Assembly: GCF_014655715.1 (NCBI RefSeq)
Contig: NZ_BNBM01000015.1
Location: 124,001-188,000, forward strand
DNA: 64,000 nucleotides
Direction of reading: 5' to 3'
From: Streptomyces lanatus
Lineage (GTDB): Bacteria > Actinomycetota > Actinomycetes > Streptomycetales > Streptomycetaceae
Shown: positions 15,938-25,770 of the stretch, piece by piece
Position numbering within the stretch: the first letter of the stretch is position 1
Layout of the letters: every line of letters starts with the position of its first letter
Translations under genes and position numbers: made by a program
Notes under the pieces: model-generated
What the model was told of the DNA's origin: nothing
The model's database searches: none
The model's input: the letters and a program-made list of their open reading frames with translations, nothing else

Positions 15938-17306
15938 CGGACGCCTCCTTTCCATCCGTAGATCCACCCAGAGATCCATCACTCTGAGTATCGGGCCCAC
16001 CACTGACAATCAGCTCCCGCTCACGGTGCGAGCGGCGACGCGGCACCGGCGGCAACTCCTGTCCCGGCAGCGGCGGTACGGGGAATCCGCCCGCCATCGC
16101 GTCGAAGCCGGTGGGTTCCTCGGCGGCCGCCTCGGCTCCCTTGGCCTTCTCGCGGAACATGTCGGCGATGAAGGAGAGCAGGAGCAGCGCGAGGACGCCG
16201 CCGCCGACGTAGAGGGCGATGTCGGCGAAGTCGTAGTTCTCGTTGCGCAGGGTCCGCACGGTCGCGACGAGCATCAGCCAGACGACGGAGACCGGGATGA
16301 GGACCTTCCAGCCGAGCTTCATCAGCTGGTCGTAGCGCACGCGCGGGAGCGTGCCGCGCAGCCAGATGAAGAAGAACAGCAGCAGCTGGACCTTGATCAC
16401 GAACCAGAGCAGCGGCCACCAGCCGTGGTTGGCGCCCTCCCAGAAGGTGCTGACCGGATACGGGGCCCGCCAGCCGCCCAGGAAGAGCGTCACCGACACG
16501 GCCGAGACCGTCACCATGTTCACGTACTCGGCGAGCATGAACATCGCGAACTTGATGGACGAGTACTCGGTGTTGAAGCCGCCCACCAGGTCGCCCTCGG
16601 ACTCGGGCATGTCGAAGGGGGCGCGGTTGGTCTCACCGACCATGGTCACGATGTAGATCAGGAAGGACACCGGCAGCAGCACGATGTACCAGCGGTCCTG
16701 CTGCGCCTCGACGATCGCCGAGGTCGACATCGAACCGGAGTAGAGGAACACCGAGGCGAAGGCGGCGCCCATCGCGATCTCATAGGAGATCATCTGCGCG
16801 CAGGAACGCAGGCCACCGAGCAGCGGATAGGTGGATCCAGAACTCCAACCCGCGAGCACGATGCCGTAGATGCCGACCGAGGCGACCGCGAGGATGTAGA
16901 GCATCGCGATCGGCAGGTCGGTGAGCTGCATCGTGGTGCGGTGGCCGAAGATCGAGATCTCGTTGCCGGCCGGGCCGAAGGGGATCACCGCGATCGCCAT
17001 GAAGGCCGGGATGGCCGCGACGATCGGTGCGAGGACGTAGACCACCTTGTCCGCGCGTTTGACGATGACGTCTTCCTTCAGCATCAGCTTGATGCCGTCG
17101 GCGAGCGACTGGAGCATGCCCCAGGGGCCGTGCCGGTTGGGCCCGATGCGCAGCTGCATCCAGGCGACGACCTTGCGCTCCCACACGATGGAGAACAGCA
17201 CGGTCACCATCAGGAAGGCGAAGCAGAACACCGCCTTGATGACGACCAGCCACCAGGGGTCGCGGCCGAACATCGAGAGGTCTTCAGCGGCGAGGAAAGG
17301 GCTCAT
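15930..17306 (-). CDS. nuoH: NADH-quinone oxidoreductase subunit H
   Basis: NuoH links the peripheral and membrane arms and forms part of the quinone chamber. The core has eight helices with family motifs WERKVVAWMQLRIGPNRHGP near residue 45. Others are ETNRAPFDMPESEGDLVGGF near 240 and EYVNM. At 458 residues it is about 100 longer than the usual 320-350. The extra C-terminus after about residue 385 is Pro/Gly/Glu-rich (PPLPGQELPPVPRRR) with no recognisable domain. The start ATG overlaps the nuoG stop as ATGA. Confidence 0.95.
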   Translation of the reverse strand: MSPFLAAEDLSMFGRDPWWLVVIKAVFCFAFLMVTVLFSIVWERKVVAWMQLRIGPNRHGPWGMLQSLADGIKLMLKEDVIVKRADKVVYVLAPIVAAIPAFMAIAVIPFGPAGNEISIFGHRTTMQLTDLPIAMLYILAVASVGIYGIVLAGWSSGSTYPLLGGLRSCAQMISYEIAMGAAFASVFLYSGSMSTSAIVEAQQDRWYIVLLPVSFLIYIVTMVGETNRAPFDMPESEGDLVGGFNTEYSSIKFAMFMLAEYVNMVTVSAVSVTLFLGGWRAPYPVSTFWEGANHGWWPLLWFVIKVQLLLFFFIWLRGTLPRVRYDQLMKLGWKVLIPVSVVWLMLVATVRTLRNENYDFADIALYVGGGVLALLLLSFIADMFREKAKGAEAAAEEPTGFDAMAGGFPVPPLPGQELPPVPRRRSHRERELIVSGGPDTQSDGSLGGSTDGKEASDG

Positions 17307-19807
17307 GCCTCCACCTCCTCGGGGGCCTCGGACGCGAGGGTCGCCGGGCCGATGCGGACGAGTGCGCCGGGCAGCGCCCCGGTGTCGGAGGCGACGCCGC
17401 CACCCGCCGAGTTCAGCGGGAGCCACACCACCCGGTCGGGCATCTCCGTGATCTGCAGCGGCAGTTCGACGGTTCCGGCGGGGCCGGTCACGGCAAGGAC
17501 GTCGCCGTCCTTCACTCCGGCCTCGGCGGCCGTGGCGGCCGACACGCGCGCGTGGGCGGCGTGCCGGGTCCCGGCCAGCGCCTCGTCGCCCTCCTGGAGA
17601 CGGCCCTGGTCGAGCAGCAGCCGGTGCCCGGCGAGGACGGCCTCGCCGGCGGCGGGCCGCGGCGACGGGGCGGCGGTCTGGAAGGGCTCGGTGGCCCTCG
17701 TTCCGTCCCAGGGCCCAAGCCGGTCGATCTCCGCGCGCGTGGTGCGCAGATCGGGCAGGCCCAGGTGTACGTCCATGGCGTCGGCCAGCATCTGCAGGGC
17801 GCGCGCGTCGGTCGGCGCCAGGCGGCGCGTCATCTGGTCGGGCTTGAGCGCGGCCTCGAAGAAGCGCACCCTGCCTTCCCAGTTGAGGAAGGTGCCGGCC
17901 TTCTCGGCGACCGCGGCGACCGGCAGCACGACGTCGGCGAGCTCGGTCACCTCACCGGGCCGCAGTTCCAGCGACACCACGAAGCCGACCTCGCCGAGCG
18001 CCTCACGCGCGCGTGCCGGGTCGGGCAGGTCGGCGACCTCTACGCCCGCGACCAGCAGGGCCTGGAGTTCGCCGGTCGCGGCGGCCTCGACGATCTGGCC
18101 GGTGTCGCGGCCGTAGCGCAGCGGGAGTTCGGCCAGCCCCCAGACGGCGGCGACCTCCTCACGCGCGCGTGGGTCGGTCGCCGGTCGTCCGCCAGGCAGC
18201 AGCGACGGCAGCGCGCCCGCCTCTACGGCACCGCGCTCACCGGCCCGGCGCGGGATCCACACCAGTTCGGCGCCGGTCGCGGTCGCGGCCCGTACGGCGG
18301 CGGTGAGCCCGCCCTCGACGGCGGCCAACCGCTCGCCGACGACGATCACCGAGCCCTCGGTGCGCAACGCCTCGGACGCCCGCGTGCCGGCCTCGTCCAG
18401 GCCGACGCCGCCCGCGAGCGCGTCCAGCCACTCGGTCTCGGTACCAGGAGCGGCCGGTAGCAGCGTGCCGCCCGCCTTCTCCAGGCCGCGTGTCGCGTGC
18501 GTGGCGAGCGAGAAGACCTTCTGGCCGTGCTTGCGCCATGCCTTGCGCAGCCTCAGGAAGATCCCGGGTGCCTCCTCCTCGGCCTCGAACCCGGCCAGCA
18601 GGACGGCCGGTGCCTTCTCCAGAGAGGCGTACGAGCCGCCCGTACCGTCGAGGTCACGGCCGCGGCCCGCGACCCGGGCCGCCAGGAAGTCGGCCTCCTC
18701 GCCGCTGTGCACGCGCGCGCGGAAGTCGATGTCGTTGGTGTCGAGCGCCACGCGCGCGAACTTGCTGTACGCGTAGGCGTCCTCGACGGTGAGCCGGCCG
18801 CCGGTCAGCACACCGGTGCGGCCGCGCGAGGCGAGCAGGCCCTGCGCGGCGATCTGCAGCGCCTCCGGCCAGGAAGCCGGTTCGAGGTCACCCTCCGCGT
18901 TGCGCACCAGCGGCGTCTGGAGCCGGTCGCGCTGCTGGGCGTAGCGGAAGCCGAACCGGCCCTTGTCGCAGATCCACTCCTCGTTGACCTCGGGGTCGTT
19001 GGCCGCGAGGCGGCGCATGACCTTGCCGCGCCGGTGGTCGGTGCGGGTGGCGCAGCCGCCGGAGCAGTGCTCGCAGACGCTCGGGGACGACACGAGGTCG
19101 AAGGGGCGGGAGCGGAACCGGTACGCCGCCGAGGTGAGCGCGCCGACCGGGCAGATCTGGATGGTGTTGCCGGAGAAGTACGACTCGAAGGGGTCGCCCT
19201 CACCGGTGCCGACCTGCTGGAGCGCGCCCCGCTCCAGGAGCTCGATCATCGGGTCGCCCGCGACCTGGTTGGAGAACCGGGTGCAGCGCGCGCACAGCAC
19301 GCACCGCTCTCGGTCGAGCAGTACCTGTGTGGAGATCGGGACGGGCTTCTCGAACGTCCGCTTCCTGCCCTCGAAGCGGGACTCGGACTGGCCGTGCGAC
19401 ATGGCCTGGTTCTGCAGCGGGCACTCACCGCCCTTGTCGCAGACCGGGCAGTCCAGCGGGTGGTTGATGAGGAGCAGCTCCATCACACCGTGCTGCGCCT
19501 TCTCGGCGACCGGCGAGGTGAGGTGCGTCTTGACGACCATGCCGTCCGTGCACGTGATCGTGCAGGACGCCATCGGCTTGCGCTGGCCCTCGACCTCGAC
19601 GATGCACTGGCGGCAGGCGCCGGCCGGGTCGAGGAGGGGGTGGTCGCAGAAGCGGGGGATCTCGATGCCGAGCTGCTCGGCGGCGCGGATGACCAGGGTG
19701 CCCTTCGGCACGCTGATCTCGACGCCGTCGATCGTCAGCGAGACGAGATCTTCCGGCGGGACCGCCGCCCCTCCCCCTCCCGAGGGAGCATTGGTGGTCA
19801 CGGTCAT
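17303..19807 (-). CDS. nuoG: NADH-quinone oxidoreductase subunit G
   Basis: This 834-residue electron-conducting subunit carries several iron-sulphur clusters. The 2Fe-2S cluster N1b is formed by CDHPLLDPAGACRQC near residue 54 and a further cysteine in MASCTITC. The His/Cys ligands of N5 are in HPLDCPVCDKGGECPLQ. A 4Fe-4S binding segment is CVLCARCTRFS. The molybdopterin-family region opens with CEHCSGGCATRTDHR and EEWICDKGRFGF near 245-280. The C-terminal half is the degenerate molybdopterin-oxidoreductase domain found in all NuoG. Start ATG overlaps the nuoF stop. Confidence 0.96.
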   Translation of the reverse strand: MTVTTNAPSGGGGAAVPPEDLVSLTIDGVEISVPKGTLVIRAAEQLGIEIPRFCDHPLLDPAGACRQCIVEVEGQRKPMASCTITCTDGMVVKTHLTSPVAEKAQHGVMELLLINHPLDCPVCDKGGECPLQNQAMSHGQSESRFEGRKRTFEKPVPISTQVLLDRERCVLCARCTRFSNQVAGDPMIELLERGALQQVGTGEGDPFESYFSGNTIQICPVGALTSAAYRFRSRPFDLVSSPSVCEHCSGGCATRTDHRRGKVMRRLAANDPEVNEEWICDKGRFGFRYAQQRDRLQTPLVRNAEGDLEPASWPEALQIAAQGLLASRGRTGVLTGGRLTVEDAYAYSKFARVALDTNDIDFRARVHSGEEADFLAARVAGRGRDLDGTGGSYASLEKAPAVLLAGFEAEEEAPGIFLRLRKAWRKHGQKVFSLATHATRGLEKAGGTLLPAAPGTETEWLDALAGGVGLDEAGTRASEALRTEGSVIVVGERLAAVEGGLTAAVRAATATGAELVWIPRRAGERGAVEAGALPSLLPGGRPATDPRAREEVAAVWGLAELPLRYGRDTGQIVEAAATGELQALLVAGVEVADLPDPARAREALGEVGFVVSLELRPGEVTELADVVLPVAAVAEKAGTFLNWEGRVRFFEAALKPDQMTRRLAPTDARALQMLADAMDVHLGLPDLRTTRAEIDRLGPWDGTRATEPFQTAAPSPRPAAGEAVLAGHRLLLDQGRLQEGDEALAGTRHAAHARVSAATAAEAGVKDGDVLAVTGPAGTVELPLQITEMPDRVVWLPLNSAGGGVASDTGALPGALVRIGPATLASEAPEEVEA

Positions 19808-21156
19808 GCGTTCACCTCCGTGCGGTGATCGGCCCAGGCCGTCGACTTGGCCGGGTCGAAGGGGCAGCCACGGCCCGTGATGTGCTGCTCGTACTCCTCG
19901 CGGAAGTACTTCAGCGAGGAGAAGATCGGCGAGGCGGCGCCGTCGCCGAGGGCGCAGAAGGACTTGCCGTTGATGTTGTCGGCGATGTCGTTCAGCTTGT
20001 CGAGGTCGCTCATGACGCCCTTGCCGGCCTCGATGTCGCGCAGCAACTGCACGAGCCAGTACGTGCCTTCACGGCAGGGCGTGCACTTGCCGCAGGACTC
20101 GTGGGCGTAGAACTCGGTCCAGCGGGTGACGGCGCGTACGACGCAGGTCGTCTCGTCGAAGCACTGCAGGGCCTTGGTGCCGAGCATGGAACCGGCGGCG
20201 CCCACGCCCTCGTAGTCGAGGGGGACGTCGAGGTGCTCGTCGGTGAACATCGGTGTGGAGGAGCCGCCCGGCGTCCAGAACTTCAGGCGATGGCCGGGGC
20301 GCATGCCGCCGCTCATCTCGAGGAGCTGGCGCAGGGTGATGCCGAGCGGGGCCTCGTACTGGCCGGGGCTGGCGACATGGCCGCTGAGCGAGTAGAGCGT
20401 GAAGCCCGGGGACTTCTCGCTGCCCATCGAGCGGAACCATTCTTTGCCCCGATGCAGAATCGCGGGAACCGACGCGATCGACTCGACGTTGTTCACAACA
20501 GTCGGGCAGGCGTAGAGACCTGCCACCGCAGGGAAGGGGGGACGAAGCCGCGGTTGTCCACGGCGGCCTTCGAGCGAGTCGAGCAGCGCGGTCTCCTCAC
20601 CGCAGATGTACGCGCCGGCGCCGGCGTGCACGGTGAGTTCGAGGTCGAGTCCGCTGCCCAGGATGTTCTCGCCGAGGAAGCCCGCCGCGTAGGCCTCGCG
20701 CACGGCCTCGTGCAACCGCCGCAGAACGGGGACGACTTCACCACGCAGATAGATGAAGGCATGCGAAGACCTGATGGCATAACACGCGATGACAATGCCC
20801 TCGATGAGGCTATGCGGGTTCGCGAACAGGAGCGGGATGTCCTTGCACGTCCCGGGCTCCGATTCGTCGGCGTTGACAACTAGATAGTGCGGTTTTCCAT
20901 CACCCTGGGGAATGAACTGCCATTTCATTCCCGTCGGGAATCCCGCGCCGCCGCGTCCACGCAGACCGGAGTCCTTGACGTACGCGATCAGGTCGTCCGG
21001 CGACATGGCGAGTGCCTTGCGCAGCCCCTCGTACCCCTCGTGCCTTCGGTAGACGTCCAGCGTCCAGGACCTGTCCTCGTCCCAGAAGGCCGACAGCACG
21101 GGTGCGAGCAGCTTCTCGGGGCTGTTTTCCTTCAGCTCTGGTGCCAACGTCATCAC
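19804..21156 (-). CDS. nuoF: NADH-quinone oxidoreductase subunit F, NADH/FMN site
   Basis: NuoF oxidises NADH and passes electrons through FMN to the N3 cluster. The nucleotide-binding Gly-rich motif is GLRGRGGAGFPTGMKW near residue 67. The FMN region is GAGAYICGEETALLDSLEG near 178. The 4Fe-4S ligands are in HESCGKCTPCREG near 355 plus the cysteine in KSFCALG. At 450 residues it is of normal length. The protein begins with two Met codons, the first overlapping the nuoE stop as ATGA. Confidence 0.96.
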   Translation of the reverse strand: MMTLAPELKENSPEKLLAPVLSAFWDEDRSWTLDVYRRHEGYEGLRKALAMSPDDLIAYVKDSGLRGRGGAGFPTGMKWQFIPQGDGKPHYLVVNADESEPGTCKDIPLLFANPHSLIEGIVIACYAIRSSHAFIYLRGEVVPVLRRLHEAVREAYAAGFLGENILGSGLDLELTVHAGAGAYICGEETALLDSLEGRRGQPRLRPPFPAVAGLYACPTVVNNVESIASVPAILHRGKEWFRSMGSEKSPGFTLYSLSGHVASPGQYEAPLGITLRQLLEMSGGMRPGHRLKFWTPGGSSTPMFTDEHLDVPLDYEGVGAAGSMLGTKALQCFDETTCVVRAVTRWTEFYAHESCGKCTPCREGTYWLVQLLRDIEAGKGVMSDLDKLNDIADNINGKSFCALGDGAASPIFSSLKYFREEYEQHITGRGCPFDPAKSTAWADHRTEVNA

Positions 21157-22025
21157 TCCCCCTCCTCGGCGACAGGCCCTGCCGGGTGGGCTGGGTCGGA
21201 CGCGGACGATTCCTGCGGCGCGTCGTGCGAGCTGAGGTGTTCAGCCGGCGACGGGTCGTGCACTGCCTTGCCCTGCGGCTCGTCGTGCGGGCCGCCATCG
21301 CGCGGATGGACCACGCGCGCGGGTGCGACCTCTCCCTTGGCCAGGCGGAGGCCCACCAGCGACGCCGGTCCCGCACCGCCGCTCTCCTCGACGGCCCCGG
21401 GCCGCTCGTCGGGGAAGCCGGCCAGGATCCGCGCGGTCTCCTTGAAGGTGCACAGCCGAGCCCCGCGCGTCGGCTCCACCGGCCTGCCCTCGCGCAGGTC
21501 GTCGACCAGGCGCTTGGCGCTGCCCGGGGTCTGGTTGTCGAAGAACTCCCAGTTGACCATCACCACCGGCGCGAAGTCGCAGGCCGCGTTGCACTCGATG
21601 TGCTCCAGGGTGACCTTGCCGTCAGCGGTGGTCTCGCCGTTGCCGACGCCCAGGTGCTCCTGGAGCTCCTCGAAGATCGCGTCGCCGCCCATCACCGCGC
21701 AGAGGGTGTTGGTGCAGACACCGACCTGGTAGTCACCGCTCGGCCTGCGCCGGTACATGGTGTAGAAGGTCGCGACCGCGGTGACCTCGGCCGTGGTCAG
21801 CTCCAGTACGTCCGCGCAGAACTGCATCCCGGTGCGCGTGACATGGCCCTCCTCCGACTGCACGAGGTGCAGCAACGGCAGGAGCGCGGAGCGGGAGTCC
21901 GGGTATCGGGCGATGATCTCGCGCGCGTCGGTCTCCAGCCGGGCCCGGACGTCGTCCGGGTAGGCGGGCGCGGGCAGTTCGGGCATGCCCAGGCTGACGC
22001 CCCGCTCGGAAGAAGAGGTGGTCAC
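21153..22025 (-). CDS. nuoE: NADH-quinone oxidoreductase subunit E with C-terminal extension
   Basis: NuoE has a thioredoxin-like fold that holds cluster N1a. The four cysteine ligands are in GVCTNTLCAVMGG near residue 102 and IECNAACDFAPV near 143. The core is complete by about residue 200. The remaining 90 residues (290 in total) form a Gly/Ala/His/Pro/Glu-rich tail with no domain I recognise. The GTG at 22025 overlaps the nuoD stop (GTGA). The open frame continues far upstream, but that is shadow. Confidence 0.94.
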   Translation of the reverse strand: MTTSSSERGVSLGMPELPAPAYPDDVRARLETDAREIIARYPDSRSALLPLLHLVQSEEGHVTRTGMQFCADVLELTTAEVTAVATFYTMYRRRPSGDYQVGVCTNTLCAVMGGDAIFEELQEHLGVGNGETTADGKVTLEHIECNAACDFAPVVMVNWEFFDNQTPGSAKRLVDDLREGRPVEPTRGARLCTFKETARILAGFPDERPGAVEESGGAGPASLVGLRLAKGEVAPARVVHPRDGGPHDEPQGKAVHDPSPAEHLSSHDAPQESSASDPAHPAGPVAEEGE

Positions 22026-23344
22026 CGGTCGACGCCTCCCATCACGGGGTCGATGGACGCGACGGCGACGATGACGTCGGCGACCTGGCCGCCCTCGCAC
22101 ATCGCCGCCATGGCCTGCAGGTTGGTGAAGGACGGGTCGCGGAAGTGGACCCGGAAGGGACGGGTGCCGCCGTCGGACACAGCGTGCACGCCGAGTTCGC
22201 CCTTGGGTGACTCGACAGCCGCGTACGCCTGTCCCGGCGGAACGCGGAAGCCCTCGGTGACCAGCTTGAAGTGGTGGATCAGGGCCTCCATGGAGGTGCC
22301 CATGATCTTCTTGATGTGGTCGAGGGAGTTGCCGAGCCCGTCGGGACCCAGGGCGAGCTGGGCGGGCCAGGCGATCTTCTTGTCGGCGACCATGACCGGG
22401 CCGGGCTGGAGCCGGTCCAGGCACTGCTCGACGATCCCGAGCGACTGGCGCATCTCCTCCAGGCGGATCAGGAAGCGCCCGTAGGAGTCGCAGGTGTCGG
22501 CGGTCGGGATCTCGAAGTCGTAGGTCTCGTAGTCGCAGTACGGCTGCGTCTTGCGCAGGTCGTGCGGGAGACCGGTGGAGCGCAGGATCGGGCCCGTCGC
22601 GCCGAGGGCCATGCAACCGGCCAGGTCGAGATAGCCGACGTCCTGCATGCGGGCCTTGAAGATGGGGTTCCCGGTGGCGAGCTTGTCGTACTCCGGGAGG
22701 TTCTTCTTCATCTTCTTCACGAACTCGCGGATGTGGTCCACCGCGCCGGGCGGCAGGTCCTGGGCGAGTCCGCCGGGCCGGATGTACGCGTGGTTCATGC
22801 GCAGGCCGGTGACCAGCTCGTAGATGTCGAGAATCATTTCACGATCGCGGAATCCGTAGATCATGATCGTGGTGGCGCCGAGCTCCATGCCGCCGGTGGC
22901 GATGCACACCAGGTGGGAGGAGAGCCGGTTCAGCTCCATCAGGAGCACCCGGATGATCTTGGCGCGCTCGGTGATCTGGTCCTCGATGCCGAGGAGCTTC
23001 TCGACGGCGAGACAGTAGGCGGTCTCGTTGAAGAAGGACGTCAGGTAGTCCATGCGCGTCACGAACGTGGTGCCCTGCGTCCAGGTCCGGTACTCGAGGT
23101 TCTTCTCGATGCCGGTGTGGAGGTAGCCGATGCCGCAGCGGGCCTCGGTGACCGTCTCGCCGTCGATCTCCAGGATCAGGCGGAGCACTCCGTGGGTGGA
23201 GGGGTGCTGGGGGCCCATGTTGAGGACGATGCGCTCGTCGTCGGCGCGGGCCGCGGCCTGGACGACCTCGTCCCAGTCGCCACCGGTGACCGTATATACG
23301 GTGCCCTCGGTGGTCTCACGGGCGGATGCTGACTGCGTGCTCAC
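22022..23344 (-). CDS. nuoD: NADH-quinone oxidoreductase subunit D
   Basis: This 49-kDa-type subunit forms the quinone-binding site with NuoB. Family motifs are NMGPQHPSTHGVLRL near residue 44, with the quinone-head His. RTWTQGTTFVTRMDYLTSF near 95 is another, and the C-terminal DPVMGGVDR ends the protein as usual. It has 440 residues. GTG 23344 overlaps the nuoC stop (GTGA). Longer upstream readings of the frame cover nuoC and are not real. Confidence 0.96.
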   Translation of the reverse strand: MSTQSASARETTEGTVYTVTGGDWDEVVQAAARADDERIVLNMGPQHPSTHGVLRLILEIDGETVTEARCGIGYLHTGIEKNLEYRTWTQGTTFVTRMDYLTSFFNETAYCLAVEKLLGIEDQITERAKIIRVLLMELNRLSSHLVCIATGGMELGATTIMIYGFRDREMILDIYELVTGLRMNHAYIRPGGLAQDLPPGAVDHIREFVKKMKKNLPEYDKLATGNPIFKARMQDVGYLDLAGCMALGATGPILRSTGLPHDLRKTQPYCDYETYDFEIPTADTCDSYGRFLIRLEEMRQSLGIVEQCLDRLQPGPVMVADKKIAWPAQLALGPDGLGNSLDHIKKIMGTSMEALIHHFKLVTEGFRVPPGQAYAAVESPKGELGVHAVSDGGTRPFRVHFRDPSFTNLQAMAAMCEGGQVADVIVAVASIDPVMGGVDR

Positions 23345-24098
23345 GAGTACGACCTCCGCTGGTCCGGAGCCGGGATCTGGGCGCCCTTGTACTCGACGGG
23401 GATGCCGCCGAGGGGGTAGTCCTTGCGCTGCGGGTGGCCCTGCCAGTCGTCTGGCATCATGATCCGCGTCAGGGCCGGGTGACCGTCGAACACGATGCCG
23501 AAGAAGTCGTAGGTCTCGCGCTCGTGCCAGTCGTTGGTGGGATAGACGGAGACCAGCGACGGGATGTGCGGGTCGCTGTCGGGGGCGCTGACCTCGAGGC
23601 GGATCAGCCGGTTGTGGGTGATCGAGCGCAGGTGGTAGACGGCGTGCAGCTCGCGGCCCTTGTCCTGCAGGTAGTGGACGCCGCTGACACCGGTGCACAG
23701 CTCGAAGCGCAGGGCCGGGTCGTCGCGCAGGGTGCGGGCGACACGGAGCAGGTGCTCGCGTTCGATGTGGAAGGTGATCTCGTCCCGGTCGACGACCGTC
23801 TTCTCGATGGCGTTGTCGGGCAGGAGTCCCTGTTCCTCCAGGGCGCCTTCGAGTTCGTCGGCGACTTCGTCGAACCAGCCTCCGTAGGGGCGGCTCGCGG
23901 GGCCCGGGAGGCGGACCGAGCGGACGAGGCCGCCGTAGCCGGAGGTGTCGCCGCCGTTGTTGGCGCCGAACATCCCGCGCTGGACGCGGATCTCCTCGCC
24001 GCCCTGGCCGCGCTGGCCCGGGAGGTTGGAGGCGGAGAGGTCCTTCTCGGGGTTGACCCCGTTGGACCCGTTCGCCCCGTTGGTGCCGTTCGCGTCGC

Positions 24099-24102
<4 letters not shown>
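23341..24102 (-). CDS. nuoC: NADH-quinone oxidoreductase subunit C
   Basis: NuoC is the 30-kDa-type subunit of the peripheral arm. The signature is WHERETYDFFGIVFDGHP near residue 195, followed by RIMMPDDWQGHPQRKDYPLGG. The first 45 residues are an Asn/Gly-rich leader (NGTNGANGSNGVN) typical of Streptomyces NuoC and probably disordered. It has 253 residues. GTG 24102 overlaps the nuoB stop. Confidence 0.95.
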
Positions 24103-24653
<551 letters not shown>

Positions 24654-24668
24654 GTCGTTAAAAGCCCC

Positions 24669-25028
24669 TCAGTCCCATTCCAGGCCGCCGCGCCGCCATA
24701 CGTACGCGTACGCGACGAAGACGGTGAGCACGAAGAGCAGCATCTCCACGAGCCCGAAAATCCCCAGGGAGTCGAAGGTGACGGCCCAGGGGTAGAGGAA
24801 GACGATCTCGATATCGAAGATGATGAAGAGCATCGCCGTCAGGTAGTACTTGATCGGGAAGCGCCCGCCGCCGGCCGGCGTGGGGGTCGGCTCGATGCCG
24901 CACTCGTAGGCCTCGAGCTTGGCCCGGTTGTACCGCTTCGGACCGATCAGCGTGGCCATGACCACGGAGAAGATCGCAAAGCCTGCCCCGAGGGCTCCCA
25001 GTACGAGGATGGGCGCATAAGCGTTCAC
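24669..25028 (-). CDS. nuoA: NADH-quinone oxidoreductase subunit A, first gene of the operon
   Basis: NuoA is a three-helix membrane subunit. The conserved loop is KLEAYECGIEPTPTP near residue 38, and the second helix contains YYLTAMLFIIFDIEIVFLYPW, the family hallmark. It has 119 residues. The GTG at 25028 is preceded by GAGAGGAG with about 9 bases spacing; a second GAGGAG lies too close to serve. The promoter and a Rex-type operator are about 110-145 bases upstream. Confidence 0.95.
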   Translation of the reverse strand: MNAYAPILVLGALGAGFAIFSVVMATLIGPKRYNRAKLEAYECGIEPTPTPAGGGRFPIKYYLTAMLFIIFDIEIVFLYPWAVTFDSLGIFGLVEMLLFVLTVFVAYAYVWRRGGLEWD

Positions 25029-25135
25029 CGCTCCTCGCTCCTCTCAGTCGGCACTGACTGCTGGCGGTTGCACTGGGCTCACAGCCGCCCCACCGGTCCC
25101 ACGAGCCCCGCTCGTCCCGGCGAAGATCGAGAACA

Positions 25136-25173
25136 TGTGAAGCAGGTCACAAGCCCAACTGCCTCGCATCTTA
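25136..25173 (-). promoter_or_regulatory. nuo promoter (-10) and Rex-type operator
   Basis: The sequence at 25136-25151 read on the coding strand is TGTGACCTGCTTCACA. It matches the Streptomyces Rex operator TGTGAAC-N3-TTCACA at 12 of 13 defined positions. A -10-like TAAGAT lies at 25173-25168, placing the start of transcription near 25160 and the operator at about +9 to +24, a good position for a repressor. Rex senses the NADH/NAD+ ratio and represses respiratory genes; nuo is a known kind of Rex target in Streptomyces. Two weaker TGTGATC-type half matches lie at 25186-25201 and 25219-25234. Confidence 0.72.
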
Positions 25174-25770
25174 TGCCCGCCGCTCTGTGATCTGCGACAC
25201 GGGGTATTACACAAGCTTTGTGATCTCCACCACCTGACGAAGGATCATGAACACGGATGAGCGGTGATCTTCGTACAAGAAGCGTCCGAGTGATCACCAG
25301 AGGTGACATTTTCGCTCGTCGGCGCAGCTCGGAGGGGGCGTCTCCATATCAAGAGAGTTCTCTTGCATGCAAATTGGTGCTGGACCGGGGGTCTTGGTAG
25401 AGGACCTCGTTCACACATCAGGGGGAGAGTCGGGGCGGATGTGGACGCGTGCACGCGTTCACGAGCGGTGGCGGTCGCGAATCGCGCACCGGACGCGCAC
25501 GGACTCGTAACCGTTGCGTGACCTCCGCCACATCGATGAGAGACCTCTGAGAACCGGGCTTGGCCACCGGTCCCAACAGGTGGTAGGCGAAGAGCAATTC
25601 GGACTTAATGATGAAAGCCCGTGATCACGGGCAGGAAACGAGCGCCCGCAATGTCCGTTACGGCGTCAATAAAGGGTGACGCGGGCGAATTTCGGGCCGC
25701 CGATTGAACAACTGTGGCGCAGCCCACGTTTCTTGAAGGTATGGAGGAGCCCCTGATACCCGTTGTTCTC
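25174..25770. other. 600-bp regulatory spacer rich in palindromes
   Basis: No gene is evident between the nuo promoter and the NlpC/P60 gene; the 72-codon frame at 25303-25521 has no ribosome site and poor codon pattern. Perfect or near-perfect palindromes are spread along it. They are CACAAG-C-TTTGTG (one mismatch, 25210-25222), CAAGAGA-GT-TCTCTTG (25350-25365), TTGCATGCAA (25363-25372), ACGCGTGCACGCGT (25445-25458) and GCCCGTGATCACGGGC (25617-25632). The last lies about 140 bases before the NlpC/P60 start and is the best operator candidate. Confidence 0.55.

Noticed and set aside
25186..25234. Two further TGTGATC-type sites considered as extra Rex operators
   Set aside because: Each matches only 9 of 13 defined positions and lacks the second arm. 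They are kept only as a remark in the nuo promoter entry.
25303..25521. A 72-codon plus-strand frame between nuo and the P60 gene
   Set aside because: No ribosome site, many Arg/Gly/Cys residues without pattern, and it spans two palindromes. More likely regulatory DNA.
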